From assembly GCA_945870455.1 (NCBI GenBank), contig CAMBSL010000025.1, forward strand, positions 1-39,305: a stretch of 39,305 nucleotides of DNA, given 5' to 3'. The DNA comes from Pirellula staleyi DSM 6068. Its GTDB lineage: Bacteria; Planctomycetota; Planctomycetia; Pirellulales; Pirellulaceae. Numbering within the stretch: the stretch's first letter is position 1; every line of letters begins with the position of its first letter. A program made the translations under genes and the position numbers. Below, in pieces: positions 17,084 through 26,523 of this stretch. The notes under the pieces were generated by a model. The model was given only the letters and a program-made list of their open reading frames with translations, ran no database searches and had not been told where the DNA came from.

Positions 17084-18448
17084 ATGAGCCTGCAACGCAA
17101 TCAACAATGGAAAAATGATCCATTCCACTTTCAACGTCCTTCGCGCAGGGACTTTATGTATGTCGGATGGTTGGGTGGCGCTGGTTTAACGCTCGGGGAA
17201 CTATTGAAGCTCGAATCGCAAGCGGCTGTTGACGGCCAAGCGAAGAAGAACGAGCCCAAAGCCAAGTCGGTGATCCACATCTATCTGCAAGGTGGATTCC
17301 CCCATATGGATAGCTTTGACCCAAAACCCGACGCGCCCGCAGAGTATCGAGGCATCCTCGATCCAATCCAGACGTCGTTACCTGGTGTCTACTTTAGTTC
17401 GCACATGAACCAAACAGCCAAGGTAGCTGACAAGATCACCGTCGTCCGCAGCATGACACATACCGAAGTCGATCATAGCCGAGGTGAACACAGCATGTTC
17501 ACAGGCTATCGGCCAAGTCCCGCCCTGGTATATCCTAGCGTCGGATCGGTGGTAGCGCATGAGCTTGGGCCACGCGATGCGATGCCCGCCTATGTTTGCG
17601 TTCCAAACCAAGGAAGCCAATTTCTTGGTAGCGGCTATCTTAGCAACGCTTGTGGCCCCTTTTCGCTGGGTGCGGATCCGGCACGATCGAATTTCTCCGT
17701 TCGCGATTTGAATTTGCCAAAGGGGATCGACGAGACTCGGTTCCATCAACGCAAGGCATGGAAAGAGTTGGTCGACGACCATTTTGCTCGCAACGAAAGG
17801 GATGATTCGCTCGCCACTATGGATTCGTTTTACCAGCGTGCCTACGATCTGCTCGCTTCTCCACAAGCTCGCGATGCGTTCAGCCTAAAGAAGGAAAACG
17901 ATGCCACGAAGGAGCTCTACGGAATGAAACCGTGGGGACCCATTTTGCGACCGTCGGCAGGCGCGAGGCTACTTATCGCAAGAAGATTGGTTGAAGCGGG
18001 TGCTCGATGCGTTACGGTGACGTATGGCGCTTGGGATACGCATGCTTTCCACTATCGAAGCATCGGCACGCAATTGCCAGATTTAGATATGGCGTTTGCG
18101 GGATTGATTCAAGATTTGGACCAACGGGGTATGCTCGATTCGACACTCGTGCTTGTCACAAGCGAATTCGGCCGCACTCCAAAAATCAATGCAGGTGGCG
18201 GTCGAGATCATTGGCCACGCGTGTTCAGCATCGTGATGGCGGGTGGCGGTGTCAAACGCGGCAGTATCTATGGCGCCTCCGACGCCTTGGCTGCGGAGCC
18301 CTCGGATTCGCCACTAGGCGTCGAGGACTATGTGACCACCGTTTATCACTTGCTGGGAATCGACGCCAGCAAAGCTCTTATGTCGCCAGGTGATCGGCCT
18401 CAAGCAATCGTGATGAATGGCAAAGTAGCACGAGGTATTCTCGCCTAA
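17084..18448 (+). CDS. DUF1501 family exported protein (plus-strand cluster)
   Basis: This 454-residue protein is a second, clearly diverged DUF1501 member. A Tat-type leader is seen in RPSRRDFMYVGWLGGAGLTL. It then has VIHIYLQGGFPHMDSFDPKP, TVVRSMTHTEVDHSRGEHSM, ARRLVEAGARCVTVTYGAWD, DSTLVLVTSEFGRTPKIN and GRDHWPRVFSIVMAGGG, the same ordered blocks as its homologue at 11404-12855. The ATG at 17084 lies shortly after an AGGAG. Its stop overlaps the start of the PPC-domain gene (TAATG), so the two are coupled. It is presumably exported folded, with unknown substrate. Confidence 0.92.
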   Translation: MSLQRNQQWKNDPFHFQRPSRRDFMYVGWLGGAGLTLGELLKLESQAAVDGQAKKNEPKAKSVIHIYLQGGFPHMDSFDPKPDAPAEYRGILDPIQTSLPGVYFSSHMNQTAKVADKITVVRSMTHTEVDHSRGEHSMFTGYRPSPALVYPSVGSVVAHELGPRDAMPAYVCVPNQGSQFLGSGYLSNACGPFSLGADPARSNFSVRDLNLPKGIDETRFHQRKAWKELVDDHFARNERDDSLATMDSFYQRAYDLLASPQARDAFSLKKENDATKELYGMKPWGPILRPSAGARLLIARRLVEAGARCVTVTYGAWDTHAFHYRSIGTQLPDLDMAFAGLIQDLDQRGMLDSTLVLVTSEFGRTPKINAGGGRDHWPRVFSIVMAGGGVKRGSIYGASDALAAEPSDSPLGVEDYVTTVYHLLGIDASKALMSPGDRPQAIVMNGKVARGILA

Positions 18449-20883
18449 TGCGATTCATGCGATCCATTTCCACAAGTTCGCTACTCCTGCTCGTTGTTAG
18501 TGGGCTACTTGGCTCTCGACTTTTCGCTGCAAACCCATCCTTGGAAGCATTGATTCCACCCATTGGAACTCGCGGGACAAATTTCGCTATCGTTGCTCGC
18601 GGTTCTTCCCTTGGCAACGTCGACGAAGTTCTCTTTTATAAAACCGGTTTAAGATGCGAACGAATCGAAAAGATCAACGACGACGAGGTTAGGCTGCATA
18701 TTGCAGTTGCCGACGACTGCTCGCTTGGAGCCCATCCGCTCCGCGTGCGTTCGAAGGGTGGTATCTCGGAGCTTCGTACGATCACGGTTAGCCCTTATCC
18801 GACGATTAAGGAGCTGAACGACAATAGTCCACAGCGCATCGATCCCAACGTTACGGTCGTGGGCACGTTAGGGGCGGACGATGTCGATGTTTATCAATTC
18901 GCTGCAAAGGCAGGGGAGCGGATCTCTGCGGAGGCCGTCGCCGTGCGATTGGGAGTCAACTTGCTCGACACCGTTTTGACGCTTCGCGATGCCAGCAGGA
19001 ACGTGTTGATGCGTGTTGACGATACTCCGATGCTCAATCAGGATCCGAGCCTTTCCATGAGAGCGCCAGCGGACGGAGATTACTTCGTCGAGATTACCAG
19101 TGTCGGCGCGAACGCAGACGCGGATAGTCCTTACGCTCTGCATATCGGGCATTTCCCGCGACCGACAAGCGTCTTCCCGCTCGGGGTTCAAACGGATGTT
19201 GAATCGGAGTTGACCTTCATTCAAAATGATCAACCAAATACAGACGTCATTCGAAAGTCGGTGAAGCTTCCCAGCGAGCCCTTTGGTCTCACTTTGTTTA
19301 CGCTGATTGACGAAGGTCTAACTTGTCCGAGCCCAATCCCCATTCGTGTGACTTCCTATGCAAATGCGTCTGGCGATGATCCGTTATCCCCTCAAGGCTC
19401 TTCGAGTGATGCGCCTATATCATTGCATGGGCGACTGGCAAACGAAGGTCAGTTTGACCGCCATAGCTTTAAGGTTCCTCAAGACATGGAGATATGCGTC
19501 GAGGTATTCGCTTCGCGGCTCGGTTCGCAATTGGATTCCATCGTCGACGTGCGAAACCAAGACGATGAGTTGATCGCGTCGGGGGATGATATGGATAGCC
19601 ACGACACACGCTTGATTTTTTTGGCGAAAAACTCGGACACTTACGTTGCCACCGTTCGAGATAAACGCAAGCAGTTTGGCAATGGTTACACTTACTTGCT
19701 CGAGATTGCCCCAGTGAACAGGTCGGTTACAACCTTCCTGCCTCGGCGCGATAAACTGTCTCAGTCTCGCCAAACGATCTCCGTACCGCAGGGAAATCGT
19801 GCTTTGGGACTTTTGGGTGTACGGCGCGATCGAGTCAACGGCACAGTACAGTTGGCGTTGGAAAACCTTCCCTCCGGAGTTCGATTCGAAAGTCCTGTCA
19901 TCGCCGCGGACGCGTACATCGTGCCGGTTGTGTTTGCTGCGGATGCCAGCTCACAAACATGTGGTTCGTTGGCTAGCGTCAACGGTAGTCTGCACAATGA
20001 CCAATCGCCATTGTTGGGTTCGTTTCGGCAAGTGGTAGACTTAGTGAGCGGACCAGCGGATGCGATTTTCCAACCGATTGTGGTGGACCGGTTGGCCGTT
20101 GCTGTCACAGAGCAAGTCCCGTTCACGGTGGAGTTGATTCCGCCGGCAACACCGCTTTCGGTCGATGGAACATTGGCCATCGAGGTCAAAATTCATCGCT
20201 CCGTCGGATTCGATTCACCCGTGGATGTCGTGATCCCGCTCTTACCCGAATGGGTTGACTGCGAAGCCAAAACTCGCATTCCTCCAGAAAAAGACACCGC
20301 GCACATCGTCCTTCAGGCCATGCCGCAAGCCAACGCGGGTAAGAGATGGCCGCTCGTTGCTGAAGCCAGTGTTGGACTAGGTGAGCGATCGACCAAAGTA
20401 AACGTTGGTGCGATTGACGTAATGCCAACTCCAGCATCGACCAATGGAATGCAGAGTATCTCAAGTTCGCTTCGTTCGCTCACCATTGACGCATCGCCAG
20501 CCCATGGATCTATCGCAAACATCTCGGCTGAAGTGGGACAAACCGTCGGCTTCGAATGCAAACTCGAACTGCAAGATGCCGTTCCGAGCGACATGATTGC
20601 GACCATTGAGGGTCTTCCAAACCGAGTTGCAGTCGAGCAAGTTGCGATCCAGCGCGGTGCTAAATCCATTCGCTTTCGGCTGGTTCTCGATGAAGATGCT
20701 CCGACGGGCACGTATGACAAGCTTGTCTGCCGATTAACTGGTGAACTGGACGGACAAAAAGTTACCTATTGTGTTGCTCGCAATACCAAACTAGTCATCG
20801 CGGCCAATGGCCAATCGCAAAAAGATGAATTGGGGCGTCCTCTTAGCCCGTTGGAAGCTCTGCGTCGTCGGAACACGAAGTAA
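18448..20883 (+). CDS. Exported protein with two PPC-like domains
   Basis: The 811-residue protein starts with a signal peptide (MRFMRSISTSSLLLLVVSG). Residues about 30-110 form an Ig/TIG-like unit (LEALIPPIGTRGTNFAIVAR). Two pre-peptidase C-terminal (PPC) domains follow. The first spans roughly 130-235 (DDVDVYQFAAKAGERISAEA, PADGDYFVEITSVG). The second spans roughly 330-430 (FDRHSFKVPQDMEICVEVFA, NSDTYVATVRDK). The C-terminal half is beta-rich and unrecognised. No catalytic motif is seen, so it is probably a binding or scaffold protein. In planctomycetes such proteins are often encoded with DUF1501 and DUF1549 proteins. It overlaps the DUF1501 stop by one base and lies 11 bases before the next gene. 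Confidence 0.85.
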   Translation: MRFMRSISTSSLLLLVVSGLLGSRLFAANPSLEALIPPIGTRGTNFAIVARGSSLGNVDEVLFYKTGLRCERIEKINDDEVRLHIAVADDCSLGAHPLRVRSKGGISELRTITVSPYPTIKELNDNSPQRIDPNVTVVGTLGADDVDVYQFAAKAGERISAEAVAVRLGVNLLDTVLTLRDASRNVLMRVDDTPMLNQDPSLSMRAPADGDYFVEITSVGANADADSPYALHIGHFPRPTSVFPLGVQTDVESELTFIQNDQPNTDVIRKSVKLPSEPFGLTLFTLIDEGLTCPSPIPIRVTSYANASGDDPLSPQGSSSDAPISLHGRLANEGQFDRHSFKVPQDMEICVEVFASRLGSQLDSIVDVRNQDDELIASGDDMDSHDTRLIFLAKNSDTYVATVRDKRKQFGNGYTYLLEIAPVNRSVTTFLPRRDKLSQSRQTISVPQGNRALGLLGVRRDRVNGTVQLALENLPSGVRFESPVIAADAYIVPVVFAADASSQTCGSLASVNGSLHNDQSPLLGSFRQVVDLVSGPADAIFQPIVVDRLAVAVTEQVPFTVELIPPATPLSVDGTLAIEVKIHRSVGFDSPVDVVIPLLPEWVDCEAKTRIPPEKDTAHIVLQAMPQANAGKRWPLVAEASVGLGERSTKVNVGAIDVMPTPASTNGMQSISSSLRSLTIDASPAHGSIANISAEVGQTVGFECKLELQDAVPSDMIATIEGLPNRVAVEQVAIQRGAKSIRFRLVLDEDAPTGTYDKLVCRLTGELDGQKVTYCVARNTKLVIAANGQSQKDELGRPLSPLEALRRRNTK

Positions 20884-20894
20884 AAAAGGTTGTT

Positions 20895-23411
20895 ATGTTA
20901 AAATCTACTGTTCTCGCTTTGTCTTGCGTCATCTTTTTATGCGCGTTCCTGGTGCAAAATACGACTGCGACTGAGCCAGACACGAGCAAGCGATCCGTCG
21001 GTTCGGACAAACGTAGTTCGGCCGCGGAGCTACCGAAACTTGAGTCGTTGCAGGTTGAGCCAAGCTTAATTGTGCTGCAAACCGCTCGAGATCCGCAATC
21101 GGTTGTGGTTACGGCTCTGTACTCGGACGGTAGCACGAGCGATGTAACCTCGTTGGTAGAACTAAATACCGTATCGTCCCCAGACGACCAGTCGAAAGGT
21201 CCAGTCGTTGACTATGGTTCCGAGACATTTATTCCCCGCCGAGATGGAACGGCACAAGTCACGTTTCGTTTTTCCGGACTTGAGACCGCAGCCAATGTCA
21301 CCGTAAAGGGCTCCAGCAACCAACCTGAAATCAGCTTTCGGAACGAAGTCATGCCTACACTGACTCGTGCGGGTTGTAACACGGGTAAATGCCACGGTTC
21401 CGCATCCGGTAAAGATGGCTTTCGATTGAGTCTCTTTGGTTACGATCCTGCGGGAGATCATTATCGATTGACGCGTGAAATGAGCGGGCGTCGCATCCGA
21501 CTCACCGATCCAGAGAGTTGCTTGCTGATGGCCAAAGCGACCGGCGAAGTCAATCACACTGGAGGTCAACGCATCGAAACGGGCACAAGCGGCTACGAAA
21601 CTTTGATTCAGTGGCTGCATGAGGGAGCAAAACCGGATGCGAAGGATTCGGTCTTGCCAATCGGTATCGAGGTATTTCCCAAGCGTTCGGTATTTGCCAA
21701 ACCGAATGGCGAGCAAAAACTAATCGTTGTGGCCCGCTACAGTGATGGCTCGCAACGCGATGTGACGCGTCTAGCTGTCTTTATGAGCAATAATGAGGCA
21801 GCCGCAGCAGTTTCTGAAGATGGACTAGTCCAAGCAAACGGACCTGGCGCAGCCTTTATCTTGGCTCGGTTCGATCAATTCACGCAGGGCTCCACGATCC
21901 TTGTTAGGCCGGACCAACCCTTCGAATACCCACAATTGCCTACGCACGGCGAAATCGACCAGTTGGTAGACAAACGCTTGCGATTCATGCATTTAGCACC
22001 GTCGGAACTTTCCAAAGACCAACAATTCCTGCGTCGCGTCACGATTGACTTGATCGGATTGCTGCCGACGCCCGACGAGTATGTTCAATTCATGAGCGAC
22101 ACATCCGCAGACAAACGCGAAAAACTTGTCGATCGATTGCTCAAGCGCCCTGAGTTTCGTGATATTTGGGTCATGAAGTGGGCTGAGTTGTTACAAATAC
22201 GAACCAATAATGGAGTCAGTCCGAAAGCCCTTCGCCTCTATGATCGATGGCTACGCGACGCGGTGCATGCCGGTACGACGATCGACAAGATTGTTCGCAC
22301 TCTGTTGCCCGCGAGTGGTGGTTCTCTCGAAAACCCAGCAACCAACTACTATCAAACCGAGACAACGCCACAATTGTTGGCTGAAAATGTGGCTCAGGTA
22401 TTCTTAGGAACTCGCATTCAATGCGCACAATGCCACAACCATCCTTTCGACCGTTGGACAATGGACGACTATTATGGATTTGCTTCGTTCTTTAGCCAAG
22501 TCGGATACAAACAGGCCGAAGATCCACGCGAATTGACGATCTACAACGCTGCCGAAGGAGAGATGCTCCATCCGACCAGTAACCGCAGCGTATTTCCCAA
22601 ATTCCTCGGCGCTGAAATTCCCAAAATGAATGAGGGTCAGGACAATCGGCAAGTGCTCGCCGAGTGGATTGCTTCGCATGAAAACGGTGCCTTCGCGAAG
22701 AATATTTCCAACATTATCTGGGCGCATTTCTTCGGTGTGGGCATCGTGGATCCGGTGGACGACATGCGAGTTAGCAATCCTCCGTCCAATCCAGAATTGC
22801 TGGATCATCTTGCCAAGAGATTGGTCCATCATCAGTTCTCGCTCGAAGGCATCGTTCGCGAGATCTGCACGTCCAGAACCTATCAGTTGGCAACCCAACG
22901 CAACGCTTCGAATCAATGGGATGAGCGTGAATTCTCCCATCAAAAGATTCGCCGAATGCGAGCGGAAGTACTCTTGGATTGTATCACCCAAGCCACGGAG
23001 ACAACGGATCGATTGCCCGGCTTGCCGGCCGGTTCGCGAGCGGTACAAGTTGCAGACGGATTGGCTGCCCACTACTTTTTGACGACATTTGGTCGCTCGA
23101 ATCGAGCCACTCCTTGCACGTGCGAAGTCAAAACATCTCCCACCTTATCCCAAGCGTTGCACTTGCTCAATGGCGAGACGACGGGGGGCAAAGTAAGCGA
23201 AGGGACTTTTGTACCGAGAATGCTTGAGGCGGGAAACTCGGCAGGAGATGTCGTCAAGGCAATTTATCTTCGCTGCTTGACTCGTGAACCTACCGATCAA
23301 GAACTCAAATCCGTCTTCGAAAAAATGACGTCCTACAAGGAATCTCGTGATGGTCTAGAAGATCTGTTCTGGGCCATCCTAAACTCAAATGAATTCGTAT
23401 TCAACCATTAA
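20895..23411 (+). CDS. Ig-like / DUF1549 / DUF1553 protein with CX4CH and CXXCH motifs
   Basis: The 838-residue protein has a signal segment (residues 5-25), a BIG2/Ig-like domain at about 50-137 (PSLIVLQTARDPQSVVVTAL) and a probable second one at about 255-335. Between them, AGCNTGKCHGSASGKDGFRL holds an unusual haem-like motif with four residues between the cysteines (Cys161, Cys166, His167). DUF1549 follows (RRVTIDLIGLLPTPDEY, WVMKWAELLQIRTNNG) with a normal CAQCH (Cys510-His514) in QCAQCHNHPFDRW. DUF1553 closes it (NIIWAHFFGVGIVDPVDDMR, PTLSQALHLLNGETTGGKV). It differs in architecture from the 1037-residue paralogue at 12859-15972. It is third of four tightly spaced genes. Confidence 0.9.
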   Translation: MLKSTVLALSCVIFLCAFLVQNTTATEPDTSKRSVGSDKRSSAAELPKLESLQVEPSLIVLQTARDPQSVVVTALYSDGSTSDVTSLVELNTVSSPDDQSKGPVVDYGSETFIPRRDGTAQVTFRFSGLETAANVTVKGSSNQPEISFRNEVMPTLTRAGCNTGKCHGSASGKDGFRLSLFGYDPAGDHYRLTREMSGRRIRLTDPESCLLMAKATGEVNHTGGQRIETGTSGYETLIQWLHEGAKPDAKDSVLPIGIEVFPKRSVFAKPNGEQKLIVVARYSDGSQRDVTRLAVFMSNNEAAAAVSEDGLVQANGPGAAFILARFDQFTQGSTILVRPDQPFEYPQLPTHGEIDQLVDKRLRFMHLAPSELSKDQQFLRRVTIDLIGLLPTPDEYVQFMSDTSADKREKLVDRLLKRPEFRDIWVMKWAELLQIRTNNGVSPKALRLYDRWLRDAVHAGTTIDKIVRTLLPASGGSLENPATNYYQTETTPQLLAENVAQVFLGTRIQCAQCHNHPFDRWTMDDYYGFASFFSQVGYKQAEDPRELTIYNAAEGEMLHPTSNRSVFPKFLGAEIPKMNEGQDNRQVLAEWIASHENGAFAKNISNIIWAHFFGVGIVDPVDDMRVSNPPSNPELLDHLAKRLVHHQFSLEGIVREICTSRTYQLATQRNASNQWDEREFSHQKIRRMRAEVLLDCITQATETTDRLPGLPAGSRAVQVADGLAAHYFLTTFGRSNRATPCTCEVKTSPTLSQALHLLNGETTGGKVSEGTFVPRMLEAGNSAGDVVKAIYLRCLTREPTDQELKSVFEKMTSYKESRDGLEDLFWAILNSNEFVFNH

Positions 23412-23417
23412 TAAAAG

Positions 23418-25139
23418 ATGTCTTACAACACACTTAAAAGTTGGCATGATCGGTTTTGCGTAATTGGCGTTTTTCTCGTGTGCCTTGTCTATCTGTGGCC
23501 GAATCGTCTTGCAGCTCAGAGCATGTCATCGCAATCCGACGAACCGAGCGCGAACCAGCTCGTTTCCTATGACGCCGTGCAAGTGGTCATTCGCAAGCAC
23601 TGTGCGAGTTGCCACAATGAAGACCAACCTCGCGGCGACTTGGTCTTAACCTCATTTGACAAGGTTATGGCAGGTTCCAGTTCGGGGCCTGTTGTAGTGC
23701 CTGGTAGTGTTGCCGAGAGCCCGCTATACACGCTTGCGGCTCACTTGGACTCACCCAAGATGCCGCCCAACAAGCCTCGTATCCCACAACGAGAACTCAA
23801 CTTAATTGAACGCTGGATCAATACCGGGCTCAAAGAGGAAGTAAACTCTAGTATCGCCAAGTTACCCATGGATAGCGAAACAATTGTCACTAGCGATACG
23901 AAACAGCAAACAGTAACCTCCGCTCTTCGCCGATTATCTCAAGCGACACCCATTCTCGCAGTTGCTGCCCATCCCTCGGATCCGATTGTCGCCGTTGCAG
24001 GTTTCCATCAAGTTGTCTTGATCCGCACCGATACTGGCGAGATCCAGGAGCAAGCCATTGACATCGGTCAACGCGATGTGAGTGCATTGAGATTTTCTCA
24101 AGACGGAAAACGGCTTTTTATCGCTGCCGGAATAGCGGGTGGTTCTGGGACCGTGATGGTCCTAAATTGGCAAGAACAAAAGTGGCTGCCGAATGTTGGC
24201 GATGAGCTGGATACCATTGCATCCCTCGATTGCAATCACGACTCATCGATGCTTGCGATAGGTACTACTTCTCGCGTAGTGAAAACACTGCGAGTGGACT
24301 CTGGCGAGCAACTCAACGCGCATCGCAAGCACACCGATTGGGTCTTGTCCGTTGCGTTCAGTCCAGACGGTCTGCTGCTGGCCAGCGGCGATCGATTCGG
24401 TGGAATTCACGTTTGGGAATCCGAGTCGGGGGCAGAGTTTGCCGGACTGCGCGGGCATTCGGGCGGAATCACTGGGTTAAGCTGGTCCCGCGATGGTAAC
24501 CAATTGGCTTCGTCGAGCTTAGACGGAACTGTGCGCGTTTGGGATATGCACACGTTGCAGAGCGTTGAACGTTGGATAGCACACGACAAAGGGGCGTTGT
24601 GCATTTCCCGCGATGTTGAAGATCGTCTTGTCACGGGTGGCCGAGATGGGACAGTTCGGAAATGGGGATCGGATCGGTCCAAACCCGTTTGGGAGAATCG
24701 GCTTTCCGATGAAGTGCTTGGACTGGCCAGTCTAAAGGGTGGGCTGTTGGCGACAGATGCAGGCGGTAGTGTTCTGCTGTTCAACACAAAGGACGCAGAG
24801 ACGACTGGGATAGCTCTTGCTTTACCGATTCAAAAGACCAACCGAGTTTTCACGACGAACGCACCCATAGCGCCTAAGCGAACCTCGATCGCGAGTCAGC
24901 TTGCGTTATCGGAGGCAACGATCGTGAACGATTCAACAAGTCTATCGAGCACTCCAACTGGCTTTGCTTCCGATCTGGAGGAGAGCAGACGTGCATTGTT
25001 GAGCATTGAGGAATCGTTGAAGCAAACCTACCGAACGGCGGAACAGCTTGAAGAAAGTGTTGCGAGGCTTAAGCAAATCATCGCATTGCAAGAAGCGAGG
25101 CGGAAGCAACAAGAGATTCGAGAGAAACAGAGTAAATAA
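23418..25139 (+). CDS. Cytochrome c domain-WD40 repeat fusion with coiled-coil tail
   Basis: The 573-residue protein has an N-terminal hydrophobic segment (residues 13-27), then a planctomycete-type cytochrome domain with CASCH (Cys62-His66) and the closing LNLIERWINTGLKE. From about residue 165 to 465 it forms a WD40 propeller, with clear repeats such as THWVLSVAFSPDG-like blocks (HTDWVLSVAFSPDGLLLASG, SGGITGLSWSRDGNQLASSS, GTVRVWDMHTL). The C-terminal 60 residues are a charged coiled coil (ESLKQTYRTAEQLEESVARL). A role as an outer scaffold that holds a haem near a protein-binding platform is inference. It starts 6 bases after the previous gene, and a REP-like repeat abuts its stop. Confidence 0.9.
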   Translation: MSYNTLKSWHDRFCVIGVFLVCLVYLWPNRLAAQSMSSQSDEPSANQLVSYDAVQVVIRKHCASCHNEDQPRGDLVLTSFDKVMAGSSSGPVVVPGSVAESPLYTLAAHLDSPKMPPNKPRIPQRELNLIERWINTGLKEEVNSSIAKLPMDSETIVTSDTKQQTVTSALRRLSQATPILAVAAHPSDPIVAVAGFHQVVLIRTDTGEIQEQAIDIGQRDVSALRFSQDGKRLFIAAGIAGGSGTVMVLNWQEQKWLPNVGDELDTIASLDCNHDSSMLAIGTTSRVVKTLRVDSGEQLNAHRKHTDWVLSVAFSPDGLLLASGDRFGGIHVWESESGAEFAGLRGHSGGITGLSWSRDGNQLASSSLDGTVRVWDMHTLQSVERWIAHDKGALCISRDVEDRLVTGGRDGTVRKWGSDRSKPVWENRLSDEVLGLASLKGGLLATDAGGSVLLFNTKDAETTGIALALPIQKTNRVFTTNAPIAPKRTSIASQLALSEATIVNDSTSLSSTPTGFASDLEESRRALLSIEESLKQTYRTAEQLEESVARLKQIIALQEARRKQQEIREKQSK

Positions 25140-25141
25140 GC

Positions 25142-25257
25142 GCATCCGCATATGTTTTTCAACCCAATTAGCCGTTGGGCGATAGCCCCGGTTTTCCAAT
25201 TGTTCGACATTCGTCGAGAACCGGGGCTATCGCCCGTCGGCTATCAGTTTGTTTCAC
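25142..25257 (+). repeat. REP-like palindromic repeat, copy 2
   Basis: This copy begins two bases after the stop of the WD40 gene and ends 15 bases before the ATG of the PQQ-propeller gene, so it fills the whole gap between them. It has the same arms (GGGCGATAGCCCCGGTT and its complement) and inner TCGAC-ATTC-GTCGA hairpin as copy 1. It carries the left flank GTTTTTCAACCCAATTAGCCG, as in copy 3. Confidence 0.85.
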
Positions 25258-25272
25258 CACCCGCCCAATCCG

Positions 25273-26523
25273 ATGATAAACCTAAAAGCGATTGCCTTCT
25301 TTGGACTTACCGCATTTCCAATTTCTCGAATGGTGGCGGAAGACTGGCCCATGTGGCGGGGGCAACGCGGTGACGGAATCAGCCTTGAGACGAACGCACC
25401 ATTGGAATGGTCACCCACAAAAAACATCCGTTGGAAGGTTGCGATCCCCGGCGACGGTAGATCATCCCCAATCGTCTCGAAAGACAGTGTCTTCGTCACA
25501 ACATCATTACCCGACACTCAGAGCCGTCGATTGATGCGAATCGATCGAGAATTGGGAGCCGTTGTGTGGGATATCGAAGTGCATTGCGGGCCAATCGAGC
25601 AACAACACAAGTTTAACACGAGCGCGTCGAGTACACCTGCTACCGACGGCAAACGCATCTACACGATGTTTGTCGATAATGAAAAAATGATGGTGGCAGC
25701 AGTTGGCTGGGATGGAAAAATAGAATGGCAAGTTAGCCCTGGCAGCTACTCTTCTAAGCATGGTCTGGCCGCGTCTCCCGTAATTTGCGAAGCTGGTCTT
25801 TTGGTAAACGGCCATCAAGATGGTACGGCCTTTATCGTTTTACTCGATCCAAGCAACGGCCACGAAATTTGGCGATACAAGCCCGACACGGACCTTCGGT
25901 CTTTCTCAACGCCCGTCATTGCACCGATCGAGGGGAGTCGACAGATTATTGTGTCTGGTGCGAGACAAACGTTGGGTTTGGATATCGCAGCGGGCACTCG
26001 AATTTGGTGGGTGGACGGACCGACAGAAAAAGTGGTATGCACTCCATCGATTGGCCTTGGGCATATCTTCAGTTTTGGCGGTTCTCCAGATGTAAGAGCC
26101 TTTGCGGTTCGACAGGGTGGACGCGGCGATGTGACAAAGACAAACATCGTTTGGACCAAGGACAGGGGTATGCCGTATGTACCAACGCCTTTGCTATACA
26201 AAGAATGGATTCATGTTATCGATGATATGGGTATCTACTCGTGCCTTGAGCCGGTCAGCGGACGTGTACTAAAAACAGTGCGAAAGGGAGGTACCACCTA
26301 CAGTTCACCGGTTGGAATTGCCGACAGGGTGTACTTTTTCGACGACAACGGACTATGCACGGTGATTGCCAACAATCCAAACTATGAGGTGCTTGCCAAG
26401 AACTCGCTCGACGAATTGGTCCAAGCAAGTCCCGCGATCTCCGAGGGTGCGATTTACGTCCGTGGAGAGCGTTATCTGTGGAAGATCGAGTCAAGTGCTG
26501 ATATTTCCAGCCCTTCGCGCTAG
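25273..26523 (+). CDS. Exported PQQ-like beta-propeller (BamB-like) protein
   Basis: From the ATG at 25273 the protein is 416 residues, with an N-terminal hydrophobic leader (MINLKAIAFFGLTAFPIS). It shows the start typical of planctomycete PQQ-propeller proteins, WPMWRGQRGDGISLE, followed by propeller blades: NIRWKVAIPGDGRSSPIVSK, ASPVICEAGLLVNG, STPVIAPIEGSRQIIVSG and TYSSPVGIADRVYFFDDNG. These proteins resemble BamB and quinoprotein dehydrogenases, but most have no shown activity. I chose 25273 because the frame upstream to 25249 is repeat sequence. It may belong to the preceding operon, with the repeat in between acting as a partial terminator or stabiliser. Confidence 0.85.
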   Translation: MINLKAIAFFGLTAFPISRMVAEDWPMWRGQRGDGISLETNAPLEWSPTKNIRWKVAIPGDGRSSPIVSKDSVFVTTSLPDTQSRRLMRIDRELGAVVWDIEVHCGPIEQQHKFNTSASSTPATDGKRIYTMFVDNEKMMVAAVGWDGKIEWQVSPGSYSSKHGLAASPVICEAGLLVNGHQDGTAFIVLLDPSNGHEIWRYKPDTDLRSFSTPVIAPIEGSRQIIVSGARQTLGLDIAAGTRIWWVDGPTEKVVCTPSIGLGHIFSFGGSPDVRAFAVRQGGRGDVTKTNIVWTKDRGMPYVPTPLLYKEWIHVIDDMGIYSCLEPVSGRVLKTVRKGGTTYSSPVGIADRVYFFDDNGLCTVIANNPNYEVLAKNSLDELVQASPAISEGAIYVRGERYLWKIESSADISSPSR

